Positions 8,760-18,102 are shown, counted from the first letter of the stretch. The stretch is 64,000 nt of DNA from Methanoplanus endosymbiosus (GCF_024662215.1 NZ_CP096115.1:1860001-1924000); one strand, 5' to 3'. Notes: generated by a model not told the origin, from the sequence alone. Made by a program: numbers and translations.

Positions 8760-9854
8760 ATGAGAGTTATAAATTATTTTGTTTTGTTCGTGATTGTTAC
8801 AGCCATGATATTTATGGCAGGCTGTACATCGGAGGCTGCGAGTACGCAGGACAAGGTTCCTGCAATAAAAATCGGAGTTATGTGCCCATATACCGGAGAC
8901 TTATCTCCATATGGTCAGGCAGTTAGAAATGGGGTAAACCTTGCGTTTGAAAAGGCAAATCCGGAAAATGTGGAACTGGTATATGAAGACAGTGCCGGCA
9001 GTGTAAAAGCTGCAATGGATGGTATCAGGAATCTTGTTCAGGAAGAGGATGTTCAGGCAGTTATCGGAGACATTACTTCAGGCTCGACATTAACTGCTGC
9101 TCCGTTTGCGAATAAGTATCATGTTACACTGATAAGTGCATCTTCCACAAGTCCGGATATTACTGATTCCGGGGATTATATATTCAGGACAATTCCAAGC
9201 GATGATCAGCAGGGCAGATTTGCGTCAGAACTGATTTATACAGAGGGTCATCACAACCTTGCGTTAATTTTCACTAATAACGGGTATGGAGTTGGCCTGA
9301 CAAAGGTTGTCAGAGAGAGTTATGCAGATCTTGGTGGCAGAATTGTTGCTGATGAATCTGTTGATGCTGGTTCTTCTGATGTTTCTGCATTAGTTTCCAA
9401 GTTAAAGGCTGTAAATCCGGATGCTGTTTATCTTATCAGCAATTCACCTGAGATCACTGCACTGGTACTAAATGAGATTGCAGTTCAGGGAATTGATACC
9501 CGCTTATATGGCTCAGAGGGGCTGATGGGTCAGACAACACTTGATATCGGAAAACCTGCTGAAGGGCTTACCATTACTGCTGTCAGTTCAGGCACACCTG
9601 AATTTGCTCAGGAATACGAGGCTGCCTACGGTGAAGGCCCTGGTCCTTTCTCTGCTCAGGGCTATGATGCTGCACTTGCACTTTTTAAGGTAATTCAGGA
9701 AGGTGCATTAACAAAGGAAGAAATTAAAACTGCATTATACAGCGTTGAACTTGATGGAGTTACCGGTAAAGTCAGTTTTGATGAGAATGGAAACATAGAT
9801 GGGGGTTATATTGCTTCAACTGTTAAAAACGGACAGTTTATTGAGGCTATATAA
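8760..9854 (+). CDS. Branched-chain amino-acid-type periplasmic-binding lipoprotein (LivJ-like)
   Basis: 364 aa from the ATG at 8760. In-frame TTG/GTG codons at 8745-8753 are alternatives, but GGTG at 8747-8750 is well placed for 8760. A lipoprotein signal is present (hydrophobic core, then FMAGC around residue 20-24). The mature part is a type I periplasmic-binding fold of the LivJ/Leu-Ile-Val family (IKIGVMCPYTGDLSPYGQAVRNG, then YSVELDGVTGKVSFDENGN near the end). No permease or ATPase genes follow. The next gene, 15 bp on, is a Cache-HAMP receptor, so this protein may present ligand to a receptor rather than to a transporter. The ligand is unknown. Confidence 0.85.
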   Translation: MRVINYFVLFVIVTAMIFMAGCTSEAASTQDKVPAIKIGVMCPYTGDLSPYGQAVRNGVNLAFEKANPENVELVYEDSAGSVKAAMDGIRNLVQEEDVQAVIGDITSGSTLTAAPFANKYHVTLISASSTSPDITDSGDYIFRTIPSDDQQGRFASELIYTEGHHNLALIFTNNGYGVGLTKVVRESYADLGGRIVADESVDAGSSDVSALVSKLKAVNPDAVYLISNSPEITALVLNEIAVQGIDTRLYGSEGLMGQTTLDIGKPAEGLTITAVSSGTPEFAQEYEAAYGEGPGPFSAQGYDAALALFKVIQEGALTKEEIKTALYSVELDGVTGKVSFDENGNIDGGYIASTVKNGQFIEAI

Positions 9855-9868
9855 TATCGAGGGATCTC

Positions 9869-10822
9869 ATGAAAATTTCAATCTTACAAAAAATACTGGT
9901 AGTAATGCTTATAGTGGCAGTTCTTCCTCTGATTTCCCTTGGTTTTCTTGCTGTAAATGATGAAAAAGCGGTAGGAATGTCAGCAGCAGAAGATGCAAGA
10001 ATTCTTGGAGATTCTACTCTGAAAAGTGCCAGATATGCTCTTGAAAATCTTGGCGAGGATATGATCGAGCAGAAAGCCAAGGATGTTAGTAAACAGTGTG
10101 AAATTTATCTTCAGGCACACCCTGAGATGACTATATCTGAGTTGCAGGCAGACACGGAGTTTCAGAAGATAACAGTTCAGAAGGTTGGTGAGACAGGCTA
10201 TACATACCTGTATGAAAAAGATCCTGCCACTATCAGATTTCATCCGGATTCTGAGCTTGTAGATGTTCCAATGTCAGACTTTAAAGATCAGTTCCCGGCA
10301 TGGTGGGGTATTATAAGGCCAACACTTAGTGGTCTTACGATCTGCGGTTATTATGACTGGGAAAGTTCCTCCGGGGAAGTCAGTGAAAAATTTGCATATA
10401 TGACTCCCGTTGAAGGGACTCCCTATGTTATAGCGGCAACGACCTATATCAGTGAGTTTAGTGAGCCGGTAAACAAAATTGAAACAAAAGTTCAGTCAGA
10501 AATCGATAATACGATTAATGAAATAAAGGTCTCTACCGAAAGTGTGAGTACTCAGAATACAATTCTCCTGATGACCCTGATAACGATCTTTATTGTTATA
10601 ATTGTTTCATACTTCTTTGCATCCACTCTTACCAGTCCGATTAAGAGACTTACCTCAGTTGCTGACAGGGTAAGCATGGGTGATATGGAAGATACTGATA
10701 TAGATATTGAAAGTGAGGATGAAATCGGTGAACTTGCCGACTCCTTCAAACGCATGATTGTGAGTGTGAAGTATTACATGTCGAAGGTGAAGGATCAGGA
10801 CGATGATGAGAGTGATGAGTGA
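9869..10822 (+). CDS. Cache-HAMP membrane receptor lacking an output domain
   Basis: 317 aa. An N-terminal membrane helix (about residues 8-28) is followed by an extracytoplasmic single-Cache-like domain (about 60-200; GETGYTYLYEKD, FAYMTPVEGTPYVIAATTYI). A second membrane helix (about 228-250) leads to a HAMP domain (SPIKRLTSVADRVSMGDMEDTDI). The protein then ends in an acidic tail (DQDDDESDE) where chemoreceptors or kinases would continue. Receptors of this kind normally pass a signal to a methyl-accepting or kinase module; none is fused here. The next small gene overlaps its stop codon (TGATG), so that product is the obvious candidate partner. It probably acts with the upstream binding lipoprotein. 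Confidence 0.82.
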   Translation: MKISILQKILVVMLIVAVLPLISLGFLAVNDEKAVGMSAAEDARILGDSTLKSARYALENLGEDMIEQKAKDVSKQCEIYLQAHPEMTISELQADTEFQKITVQKVGETGYTYLYEKDPATIRFHPDSELVDVPMSDFKDQFPAWWGIIRPTLSGLTICGYYDWESSSGEVSEKFAYMTPVEGTPYVIAATTYISEFSEPVNKIETKVQSEIDNTINEIKVSTESVSTQNTILLMTLITIFIVIIVSYFFASTLTSPIKRLTSVADRVSMGDMEDTDIDIESEDEIGELADSFKRMIVSVKYYMSKVKDQDDDESDE

Positions 10823-11052
10823 TGACCGGAACAAAGTACCAGAAAATGGTTGTAAATTATCTGGCGAAGAAGATGGGTCCTGCTGCGAATGATCTTGTAA
10901 AGGATGTCTGTAAAAAAGCGGGTTTTTCTTATAGTGCTCTGTCACCGGAGAATATGGGTGCATTTGCTGACTGTTTTGAGGTGGAAGCTTCAAAATATCT
11001 GTCAGAGAAGGATATTAAGTTCACATCCGGAGTTATCAGGAAGTTAAAGTAG
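10822..11052 (+). CDS. Small helical protein coupled to the Cache-HAMP receptor
   Basis: 76 aa from the ATG at 10822, which overlaps the receptor stop codon as TGATG. A GTG three bases earlier is also in frame. The sequence looks all-helical and basic at the C-terminus. Its YLAKKMGPAANDLV segment recalls small helical domains found at the ends of some bacterial kinases and cyclases, a weak resemblance I would not name further. It contains two Cys (VCKKAG and FADCF). Translational coupling implies it works with the Cache-HAMP protein, perhaps as a separate output or adaptor module. A strong hairpin follows the stop and closes the transcription unit. Confidence 0.68.
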   Translation: MTGTKYQKMVVNYLAKKMGPAANDLVKDVCKKAGFSYSALSPENMGAFADCFEVEASKYLSEKDIKFTSGVIRKLK

Positions 11053-11067
11053 TTTTCATTATGTGCT

Positions 11068-11087
11068 GCTTTTCTGGTTAGAAAAGC
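11068..11087 (+). terminator. Hairpin terminator after the receptor operon
   Basis: A perfect 8-bp stem, GCTTTTCT paired with AGAAAAGC, closes a GGTT loop 15 bp after the stop codon at 11052. No long U-run follows directly, but the position is right for ending the 8760-11052 unit. Confidence 0.55.
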
Positions 11088-11394
11088 CTGCATTTTGAAT
11101 TTAATCCCATATTTACATTTTTTAAACACGTTATGTATTTTCACCTCCGATAAGAGCAGCGGCTCAGGAAAAAACATCTGTTCTGTGGGTAAATGTGCTG
11201 ATGCCGTAAATTGTTTAAATAATATTTTATGAGATATATGCGGGTTTCTCTCTCCAATTTATTAAATTTCGTCAAACTCTGCGTGCCTGAGGGAGAGAAG
11301 ACAATAGGGCTTTTGTGAATGCCGGTATTTCTATGTACAGGTGCCTGCCTGGCTTCCCAAAGGATTATTGCATAGATTAGTTAAAATATCTGTA

Positions 11395-11811
11395 ATGATC
11401 AGCATCCCTGACTGTGCAATTCTTTCTGTTGATGAGAAGAGGCAGTTAACCGCAATAGCTGAAGAATTATCTGAAATTCCGGAAGTAAATGCGATTATTC
11501 TTTTTGGTTTCAGGGCAGGCGGAAGGCCAAAACCTTATTCTGACATTGATATATGTGTCATAACAATGGACTGCCCGAAACGATCCGATAAGGAGGAGAT
11601 TGGTTCATTTTCTGCCCGGAATGTTGATCTCTCGATTTTTGATGATCTTCCTGTTTTTGTCAGATTCAGCGTTTTTCAGAGTGGATCTGTTATATTTTTA
11701 AGGGATAAATCAAGGCTTAATGAACTTAAAGTAAAGACATTATTGCAGTATCATGATTTTCAGCCGTTTCTTGAGAGGTTTGCGAAGAGGAGAGCAGGGG
11801 TTTTGGAATAA
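11395..11811 (+). CDS. mntA: MntA-like nucleotidyltransferase antitoxin
   Basis: 138 aa from the ATG at 11395; an upstream in-frame start at 11341 lacks family similarity. The minimal nucleotidyltransferase motif GSx10DxD is present with exact spacing, but the Ser is replaced by Phe: G38-F39-R40 with D50 and D52 (PYSDIDI). In MNT/HEPN pairs the antitoxin AMPylates the HEPN RNase toxin on a tyrosine and silences it. The HepT gene begins at the base after this stop codon. The Ser-to-Phe change could weaken nucleotide binding or mark a divergent antitoxin. The C-terminal half is duplicated as a fossil at about 8020-8220. Named from motif and neighbour, not from a database search. Confidence 0.83.
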   Translation: MISIPDCAILSVDEKRQLTAIAEELSEIPEVNAIILFGFRAGGRPKPYSDIDICVITMDCPKRSDKEEIGSFSARNVDLSIFDDLPVFVRFSVFQSGSVIFLRDKSRLNELKVKTLLQYHDFQPFLERFAKRRAGVLE

Positions 11812-12225
11812 ATGAGTAATATTAACAGGGTATCTGTAATTCTTGGGGATGTCAGGTATTATCTTGATGAGTTTAGGGATATATCATCGGAGGATGATTA
11901 TGATCTGGAGGAAAGGAAGACATATTATGCTGTTTCAATGATTCTTTTCACAATTTTAAACTCTGTTATTGAGCTTGGTGAAGAGTTAATCACTGAAAAA
12001 AACCTTGTTGTACCTGGTTCTTACAGGGAAATCTTCAGACTTCTTGGAAAAGCAGATATTGTTCCAAAAGATCTGGCAAAAGATCTCTCTTCGCTTGTCT
12101 ATTACAGAAACAGGCTTTCTCATCAGTATTCCGGTTTCAATGAAGATGATCTTGAATCTGTAATTTCAAAACTGGCGGTAATTGAGGAATTTATGTCATG
12201 TGCAGAAAAAGAACTTATTTCATGA
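11812..12225 (+). CDS. hepT: HepT-like HEPN toxin (DUF86 family RNase)
   Basis: 137 aa, all-helical, typical HEPN length. The catalytic RX4HxY signature is intact at R99-N-R-L-S-H104-Q-Y106, where the tyrosine is the residue modified by the cognate MNT antitoxin in characterised systems. The toxin is an endoribonuclease active as a dimer. Its ATG follows immediately after the mntA stop, so the pair is co-transcribed antitoxin-first. The likely role is plasmid/element maintenance or phage-triggered growth arrest. Nothing suggests inactivation of the toxin, unlike the altered antitoxin motif. Confidence 0.85.
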   Translation: MSNINRVSVILGDVRYYLDEFRDISSEDDYDLEERKTYYAVSMILFTILNSVIELGEELITEKNLVVPGSYREIFRLLGKADIVPKDLAKDLSSLVYYRNRLSHQYSGFNEDDLESVISKLAVIEEFMSCAEKELIS

Positions 12226-12394
12226 ATATCTTAACGCAGTCTTTTATGTGATCTAAATCATATAAAATTGCACATGGTGGATTTTTGAATTCTTCCTGCT
12301 GTTAATGGTTACAGTTTTTTTGATTATGTACCAGACAAATAGTGTCTGCTAAAAAATTGTTCATGAAGACGGAAAGCCGGCAAAAAATATTGTT

Positions 12395-12808
12395 TTAGTG
12401 GTGGTGATGATGCTCTCTTTTTGTTTCTTCAAAGAGTGGCAGTCCCTGCTTTTTTCTGTAGTCGTTGATTGCCTTGTGTATTGCGTCCTCGGCAAGAACG
12501 GAGCAGTGAACCTTTGCAGGTGGGAGTCCTTCAAGGGCCTCGACAACTGCCTTATTGGATAAGTCCCATGCCTCCTCAAGCGTCTTTCCCTTCACAAGTT
12601 CGGTTGCCATACTGCTTGATGCAATGGCCGCTCCGCATCCGAAGGTCTGGAATTTTATGTCCTCGATTACATTTTCCTTAACTTTGATGAAAACCTTCAT
12701 TATGTCGCCGCACTGCGGGTTGCCTTCCTCTCCAATACCGTCTGCATCCTTTATTACACCTGTATTTCTTGGATTTTCAAAGTGATCCATTACCTTTTCA
12801 TTGTACAT
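12395..12808 (-). CDS. iscU: Fe-S cluster scaffold IscU/NifU-like, with natural C-terminal His tail
   Basis: 137 aa. The three cluster-ligand cysteines of the scaffold family are present: C33 in GNPQCGD (with the regulatory D35), C58 in TFGCGAA and C102 in VHCSVLAEDA. The protein assembles [2Fe-2S]/[4Fe-4S] clusters using sulfur from the desulfurase encoded just upstream on the same strand (gap 78 bp). The C-terminus ends in EHHHHH, five consecutive histidines encoded at the very end of the frame, which is unusual but clearly genomic. Metal binding by this tail, for example iron or nickel delivery, is a possible role. In methanogens this pair would serve the very large Fe-S proteome. Confidence 0.93.
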   Translation of the reverse strand: MYNEKVMDHFENPRNTGVIKDADGIGEEGNPQCGDIMKVFIKVKENVIEDIKFQTFGCGAAIASSSMATELVKGKTLEEAWDLSNKAVVEALEGLPPAKVHCSVLAEDAIHKAINDYRKKQGLPLFEETKREHHHHH

Positions 12809-12886
12809 TTTTTTTCATCTCCATGCTGTATTGTAGCTCTGATACTTATTAGTTAGTTCTTTCCTGAAATCCGGTTTTAGTGAAGA

Positions 12887-14074
12887 TTATTGTGCCGTTC
12901 TGAGTTCTTCCGGTGTCAGGGGTGACATATTTCTGAGTTTCTGAACAATGCCGGGCACAGCATTAAGCACATAGTCAACATCCTCATCACTGTTCATCTC
13001 ACCAAGGGTCAGGCGAAGGGAACCATGTGCTATTTCAATGGGGACATTGCAGGCTTTCAGAACATGAGAGGCATCAAGTGAATCCGAAGTGCAGGCACTT
13101 CCTGTGGATGCGCAGATGCCCTTTCTGTTCAGCATGAGAAGTATGGACTCGCCCTCGATGTATTCAAAGACCACGTTTACATTATTCGGAAGCCTCTTCT
13201 CCGGATGGCCGTTTAAATGTGTCTTTGGAATCTTTAATAGCCCTTCTGTAAGTCTGTCCCTTAGTGCAGATATTCTTGCAGATTCTTCCGGCATGTTATT
13301 GACCGCTATTTCGATTGCCAGACCCAGTCCGGCAATTCCCGGTACGTTCTCTGTTCCCGCACGTCTTCTTCTCTCCTGTGCACCACCATGCATCAGGGGA
13401 TCGACTTTCACACCTTTCCGGATATAGAGTGCACCTGTTCCCTTTGGGCCGCTGAATTTATGCCCGGATAGTGAGAGCATGTCGATGTTCATCGCCTCCA
13501 CATCTATGGGCACATGCCCTATTGCCTGCACTGCATCGGTATGAAAGATTACTCCCTTCTCCCTTGCTATTTTCCCAAGTTCTGCAACCGGCTCAATTGT
13601 TCCGATCTCATTGTTGGCAAACATAACAGATGCCAGAATTGTTTTGTCTGTTATGGCCTCCTCAAAGTCCTTTGGATCAACAAGTCCGTATTCATCCACA
13701 GGCAGGTATGTTATCTCAAAACCATGTTTTTCAAGCCATTCAACCGTATGCAGAACTGCGTGGTGCTCAATGGGTGTTGTTATTATGTGGTTGCCGGATT
13801 TTTGGTTCGCAAAAGCAGCACCTTTTATTGCCCAGTTGTCAGACTCGGTTCCGCCGGATGTGAAATATATCTCCTTTGGATCTGCGTTTATTGCCGATGC
13901 AACCTGTTTACGTGCCTTTCCGACCGCTTCTCTGGAATCTCCGGCAATACTGTACAGTGAAGAGGGATTGCCGAACTTCTCTGTCATATATTCTGACATA
14001 ATGCTGACAACCTCCGTCCTTGTGGGTGTTGTTGCTGCATTGTCCATATAAATTAAAGGTTTATTGTCATCCAT
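12887..14074 (-). CDS. iscS: Cysteine desulfurase (IscS/NifS)
   Basis: 395 aa. The PLP lysine is K206 in SLSGHKFSGPKG, and the catalytic cysteine loop is CASTGSACTS with C328 in the standard position. H104 in PIEHHAV stacks on PLP. It removes sulfur from cysteine, giving alanine and a persulfide that is passed to IscU, the next gene on the minus strand. The ATG at 14074 starts MDDNKPLIYMDNAATTP, typical of the family. It could also serve other sulfur-requiring pathways, including the PAPS-reductase-like protein encoded at 56667, although that gene lies far away and the link is speculation. Confidence 0.95.
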   Translation of the reverse strand: MDDNKPLIYMDNAATTPTRTEVVSIMSEYMTEKFGNPSSLYSIAGDSREAVGKARKQVASAINADPKEIYFTSGGTESDNWAIKGAAFANQKSGNHIITTPIEHHAVLHTVEWLEKHGFEITYLPVDEYGLVDPKDFEEAITDKTILASVMFANNEIGTIEPVAELGKIAREKGVIFHTDAVQAIGHVPIDVEAMNIDMLSLSGHKFSGPKGTGALYIRKGVKVDPLMHGGAQERRRRAGTENVPGIAGLGLAIEIAVNNMPEESARISALRDRLTEGLLKIPKTHLNGHPEKRLPNNVNVVFEYIEGESILLMLNRKGICASTGSACTSDSLDASHVLKACNVPIEIAHGSLRLTLGEMNSDEDVDYVLNAVPGIVQKLRNMSPLTPEELRTAQ

Positions 14075-14373
14075 TGGAATCTTTTGCTCCGTCTGATCTT
14101 TAATTCTGATTAATAATATCCTTATCTTGGAAAAACATTATGTGTGTAGTTTTCAGGTTATTACTGAATAGATCTATTTTGTGTTGATCCTTTATGCTCT
14201 CTCCCATTTCCGGCATTATCTTCCGGCATGTTTAATAAATTATTTACAATTCTGCGTCACTGTTATTTTAATTGTGACTGTCCCCGGTGCAGTCTGACCG
14301 GACAGTATATTTTCGGTTGCCATCAGGAAAAGGGCGATCCGTCATTGTCCTGCTATCGGGAGAGGTATCTGCC

Positions 14374-17300
14374 ATGGGAGTTAAGGCTGTTTTATTGATG
14401 GTGATGTTTATCTGCGGCCTTTTCTTATCCGTTTCTGCATTCCCATCGGATAATGATACTGTTTTTATTCAGGAAAACGGGTCTGAGATGTCCGGAGCCA
14501 ATGCAACAGCCACTTTTAATGTTCCGGCTGCTTTACCTGTTCCGGCAGTTAATACAGGCCTTTTAGATTCTGCTGATGATGTGATTGATGATAGCTGTCC
14601 TGAGAGCAGCAGGTTTACTCCTGTTATCCACCCTTCCCTCTGGAATGTCTCATACATTGAAGGGAACTATAGCAGCATCCTGGATATTCCTGAAATCGGA
14701 GACGGTGATACCATCCGCATCTGGGGTGTTAAAAACTACTCTTATGAAGGTGGCATTATCATATCTGCACCGGATGTTACCATAGAACAATGGAGGGGGT
14801 CACCATTTCGCCCTGTAATCACAAACAGCTCAGATATTTTGGGCAGTGAAGCTTCAGCAGTTACTGTCACAGCCGATAATCTCACCCTGAACAGTCTGAA
14901 TTTTTCTAATACCGGGCTTTTGTCCGGAGGTGATGGTGCCGGCGTGAATGCGTCCGGAAACAGGGAGAAACCTCTTGAAAAACTTACAGTCACCAACTGT
15001 ATTTTTACTTCAAATAGTGTAAACAGGAGCAGAGAGAACCGGCGCTGCGGTGGAGCGATAAGTGCAGTTTATGTCAGTGGATTTCTGGCTGAAGGGACAG
15101 AATTCAGATCAAATTCCGGATATTACGGGACAGTATATCTTAGGGGTGGAAGTTTTGTCTTTTCAGGGAATACCGTTTTTGGTAATCTTGTTAAGTACGG
15201 CGGCGGGATATATGCGGAAAGCTGCAGGCTGGCAGTTGATGACACCATTATGCTCTCCAATGATGCCGGTGAATCAGGCGGTGGGGTATATGCTGAACTG
15301 TCCGTGCTTACGATGAAAAACACTACTGTTGGCTTGGGTATTATTGGCGAATCCGGTGGTGGGGTGTATGCTAACGGCAGCACGCTTTTCATTGTAAATT
15401 CCACACTTGAGGCCAACTGTGTTGGCGAATCCGGAAGTGGACTGTGTGCAGAGAACAGTATTGTCAGAATTGAAAATTCCATTGTAAATTACAATCTCTG
15501 TGATGAATCAGGATGTGGTGTCTGTTCTTACGGCGGTGAAATTACAATTACAGACTGCGCTGTAAACAACAATTCCGGCAGTAAACGTGGTGGCGGGGTA
15601 TATGCCGAAACCGGCACCCTGAGAATTGAGAATTCCAGCGTAGAAAACAACACAGCAGCAATATCCGGCGGCGGCGTATTTGCTGAAAGAAGCCCGTTAA
15701 CACTTGTAAATAACTTATTTTGCAATGATGAAAACTTCTGTGCCAGCGCTGCCGACTCTGATTATATCTGGAATGCTCTCTTTAACCGGACTTTTCTTCC
15801 GGCAGGTAATATTGCCGGGGGGCCGTATCTTGGTGGAAATGTCTGGGCTAATCCGGCAGGCACCGGCTTTTCAGATACCTGTCCGGACATGAATTATGAC
15901 GGTATCTGTGATGAAAATCTTTTTTTTAAGGACGATATGAATGTAACTGTTGGCACTGATGAACTTGCGCTGGTGTATAACTGTTCCAGGGGGACTCTGA
16001 GAGTTTCGTCCGTACCTGCCGGTGCTCTTCTGTATGTGGACGGAGTCAGCATCAGCCGCAGTACAGACTCTCCGGTTTTGTTATACCTCCCGGCTGGAGA
16101 ATGCACCATCGGAGCAGTTAAGGATGGTATGGTAAATCTCACTGCGGTAAGTGTCACTTCAGGGGAGAAGAGTTCTCTTGTACTTACTCTTGAAAGTCCT
16201 GTTCTGGTCCCTTTGATCAAAGCCGATCCTGTACGCGGAACGGCTCCTCTGAGTGTTGCTTTCAGCGGCAGTGCAGCGGGGAATGTGGTGGCGGATACAT
16301 GGAACTGGACATTTGGTGATGGTGAGAGTGCCTACTCACGGAATGCCACTCACATCTTCAGTAGAGCCGGAACCTGGCCGGTTCTGCTGAATGCTTCCAC
16401 CTCTGCAACCGGTTTTTCAAATGAGACATCCAGAAAGATTGAAGTTCTCCTGCCTTCACCGGTCATTGGTTCACCTTTAAGTCCGGCAGCAGACCAGAGT
16501 GTACGTTTTGCCGGCAGGGTGTACGGACTGCCTCAGCTGCTGGTTCTTGATTTCGGTGACGGAACTTCTTCTTATATATTGAATACTCCGGGAATTATGG
16601 GTTATAATACATCTCACAGTTACGCCTGCAAAGGGACATATGCTGTGAATCTTACGGTTAAAGCGGCCGGTGTCAGTGCTAACAGCAGCAGAGTAAATGT
16701 TACAGTTGTTGATCAGATTCCGGATGTCAGGGCCGTAAATATGACATATTTCAGAATTCCGGGGGCATACGTTGTACAAACCGGAGATGGGAAACAGAAA
16801 ATTTCGGTGAACATATCCGGCGTAGTGTCATCAGGCGGGGCAGTAATGGCTGTAAACAACACTATAATTGTCACGAAATCTGATGGTTCTGTAATTGAAA
16901 TTTCAACCGAATCGGCAGAAGAGAGCGGGGGTGACATCTCAGGCAATGTGACGAAGGTGTTAGTTCTTCCAAAACCTGTATCCGGATTTATCTGTGACCG
17001 GGCAGGCACGGCTGAGGTTGGTCTGGCTGTTATGGTTTCAGGTTATGAAGAGGAGGCTGCACTTGAGACAGATATTGCAGCAGGTGTTGCAGATGATGCA
17101 AAAGCTGCATTTACTGCTGCCTGCCCAGAAATTGGGGAGTTTGCTTATACTGTTTATTTTTTCAAATCCGGATTTTCGCGTAAATCTGTTATTGAGGGAG
17201 TTACCATGAACTTCTCGGTGAAAACATCCTGGGTGGCGGAGGTTGGCGGCAGTAACTCTGTCCGCATTCTTCGATGGAGGGATGGCGGCGCTTCTGCTGT

Positions 17301-18102
17301 GATAACTCCGGTTTTCATCGGTTATTCCGGTGAAAATTCTGTTTTTCAGGTGACAACGGATGGTTTTTCAGTATATGCTGTTGCCTCAGTACCCGCCTAT
17401 TCTCAGGGAGGTGGTGGTGGCAGATCTTCAGGGTCCGGAGGATCTTCTTCTGTTGGTGTTGATGCGGTATCCTGCCTGAAAGCCGGTGAGGAAACCATTC
17501 TGAAACTTAAAAATGGGGCAGTGAGAGAGGTAGGCGTTCTTCCGGCAGTGGATATATCTGATCTGATGATTACTGCTGAACAGAAATCCGGCCCTGAAAA
17601 TGGCATTTCCTATCCGGATGCAGAGATTTACCGGTATTATCTGGTAACTCTGTATAAAGCAGAGATCAGTGACATTGCTGAGATAACCTATACATTTGGA
17701 GTCCCGGAGGGCTGGCTTGAGGAACACAATGCTGTGCCGGCACTCTGGTGGTATGATTCAGCCGGAAAGATGTGGACGGAGTGTTCCGCGAAGATTTCCG
17801 GCAATGATGGAGGAATAGTAATTGCTGAGGCGAAATGTCCGGGTGTCGGGTGGATTGCCCCTGGAGGTATAACTGCTGATACTCCGGATGCCACGGGAGA
17901 TTACAGAAAAGATGGTCCTGAATGCGGCAATGATTGTAGTAATACAGTGGCTGTTATCCACCCTGACGATTCTGAGGCAGTATCCTCTTCTGAAGGGACA
18001 CTGCCGGTGCATGACAGAGAGGCCTCACCATCCGGTATGGCAGGTTTACTCATTGTCCCTGTTGCAGCAGCACTTCTCCGGCGGATTATTCTACGGAAAT
18101 AA
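14374..18102 (+). CDS. Giant surface protein: beta-helix repeats, PEGA and PKD domains
   Basis: 1242 aa from the ATG at 14374, which has a GGGAGAGGT Shine-Dalgarno site at 14358-14366. An in-frame start at 14287 would bury the signal peptide. Order: signal peptide (about 1-26); right-handed beta-helix (about 160-450) with at least seven GGGVYAE-like turns spaced about 30 residues; PEGA domain (about 537-610, SSVPAGALLYVDG); PKD domain (about 620-695, WNWTFGDGES) and a second weaker one (LDFGDGTSS). Then come a PGF-pre-PGF-like region (about 790-1010), a Gly/Ser linker (about 1011-1027), another Ig-like part and a C-terminal hydrophobic anchor (about 1219-1242). Many N-glycosylation sequons. 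It is a cell-surface adhesin or S-layer-associated protein. The tail lacks a clean PGF sorting motif (SPSGMAGLL instead). Confidence 0.88.
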   Translation: MGVKAVLLMVMFICGLFLSVSAFPSDNDTVFIQENGSEMSGANATATFNVPAALPVPAVNTGLLDSADDVIDDSCPESSRFTPVIHPSLWNVSYIEGNYSSILDIPEIGDGDTIRIWGVKNYSYEGGIIISAPDVTIEQWRGSPFRPVITNSSDILGSEASAVTVTADNLTLNSLNFSNTGLLSGGDGAGVNASGNREKPLEKLTVTNCIFTSNSVNRSRENRRCGGAISAVYVSGFLAEGTEFRSNSGYYGTVYLRGGSFVFSGNTVFGNLVKYGGGIYAESCRLAVDDTIMLSNDAGESGGGVYAELSVLTMKNTTVGLGIIGESGGGVYANGSTLFIVNSTLEANCVGESGSGLCAENSIVRIENSIVNYNLCDESGCGVCSYGGEITITDCAVNNNSGSKRGGGVYAETGTLRIENSSVENNTAAISGGGVFAERSPLTLVNNLFCNDENFCASAADSDYIWNALFNRTFLPAGNIAGGPYLGGNVWANPAGTGFSDTCPDMNYDGICDENLFFKDDMNVTVGTDELALVYNCSRGTLRVSSVPAGALLYVDGVSISRSTDSPVLLYLPAGECTIGAVKDGMVNLTAVSVTSGEKSSLVLTLESPVLVPLIKADPVRGTAPLSVAFSGSAAGNVVADTWNWTFGDGESAYSRNATHIFSRAGTWPVLLNASTSATGFSNETSRKIEVLLPSPVIGSPLSPAADQSVRFAGRVYGLPQLLVLDFGDGTSSYILNTPGIMGYNTSHSYACKGTYAVNLTVKAAGVSANSSRVNVTVVDQIPDVRAVNMTYFRIPGAYVVQTGDGKQKISVNISGVVSSGGAVMAVNNTIIVTKSDGSVIEISTESAEESGGDISGNVTKVLVLPKPVSGFICDRAGTAEVGLAVMVSGYEEEAALETDIAAGVADDAKAAFTAACPEIGEFAYTVYFFKSGFSRKSVIEGVTMNFSVKTSWVAEVGGSNSVRILRWRDGGASAVITPVFIGYSGENSVFQVTTDGFSVYAVASVPAYSQGGGGGRSSGSGGSSSVGVDAVSCLKAGEETILKLKNGAVREVGVLPAVDISDLMITAEQKSGPENGISYPDAEIYRYYLVTLYKAEISDIAEITYTFGVPEGWLEEHNAVPALWWYDSAGKMWTECSAKISGNDGGIVIAEAKCPGVGWIAPGGITADTPDATGDYRKDGPECGNDCSNTVAVIHPDDSEAVSSSEGTLPVHDREASPSGMAGLLIVPVAAALLRRIILRK

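Noticed and set aside
13514-13960. 148-codon plus-strand frame within iscS
   Set aside because: Antisense to a clear cysteine desulfurase; no independent evidence.
12887-14074. iscS as the dedicated DndA of the BREX-like locus
   Set aside because: It is 40 kb away, sits beside iscU and has ordinary composition; a housekeeping role explains it better.
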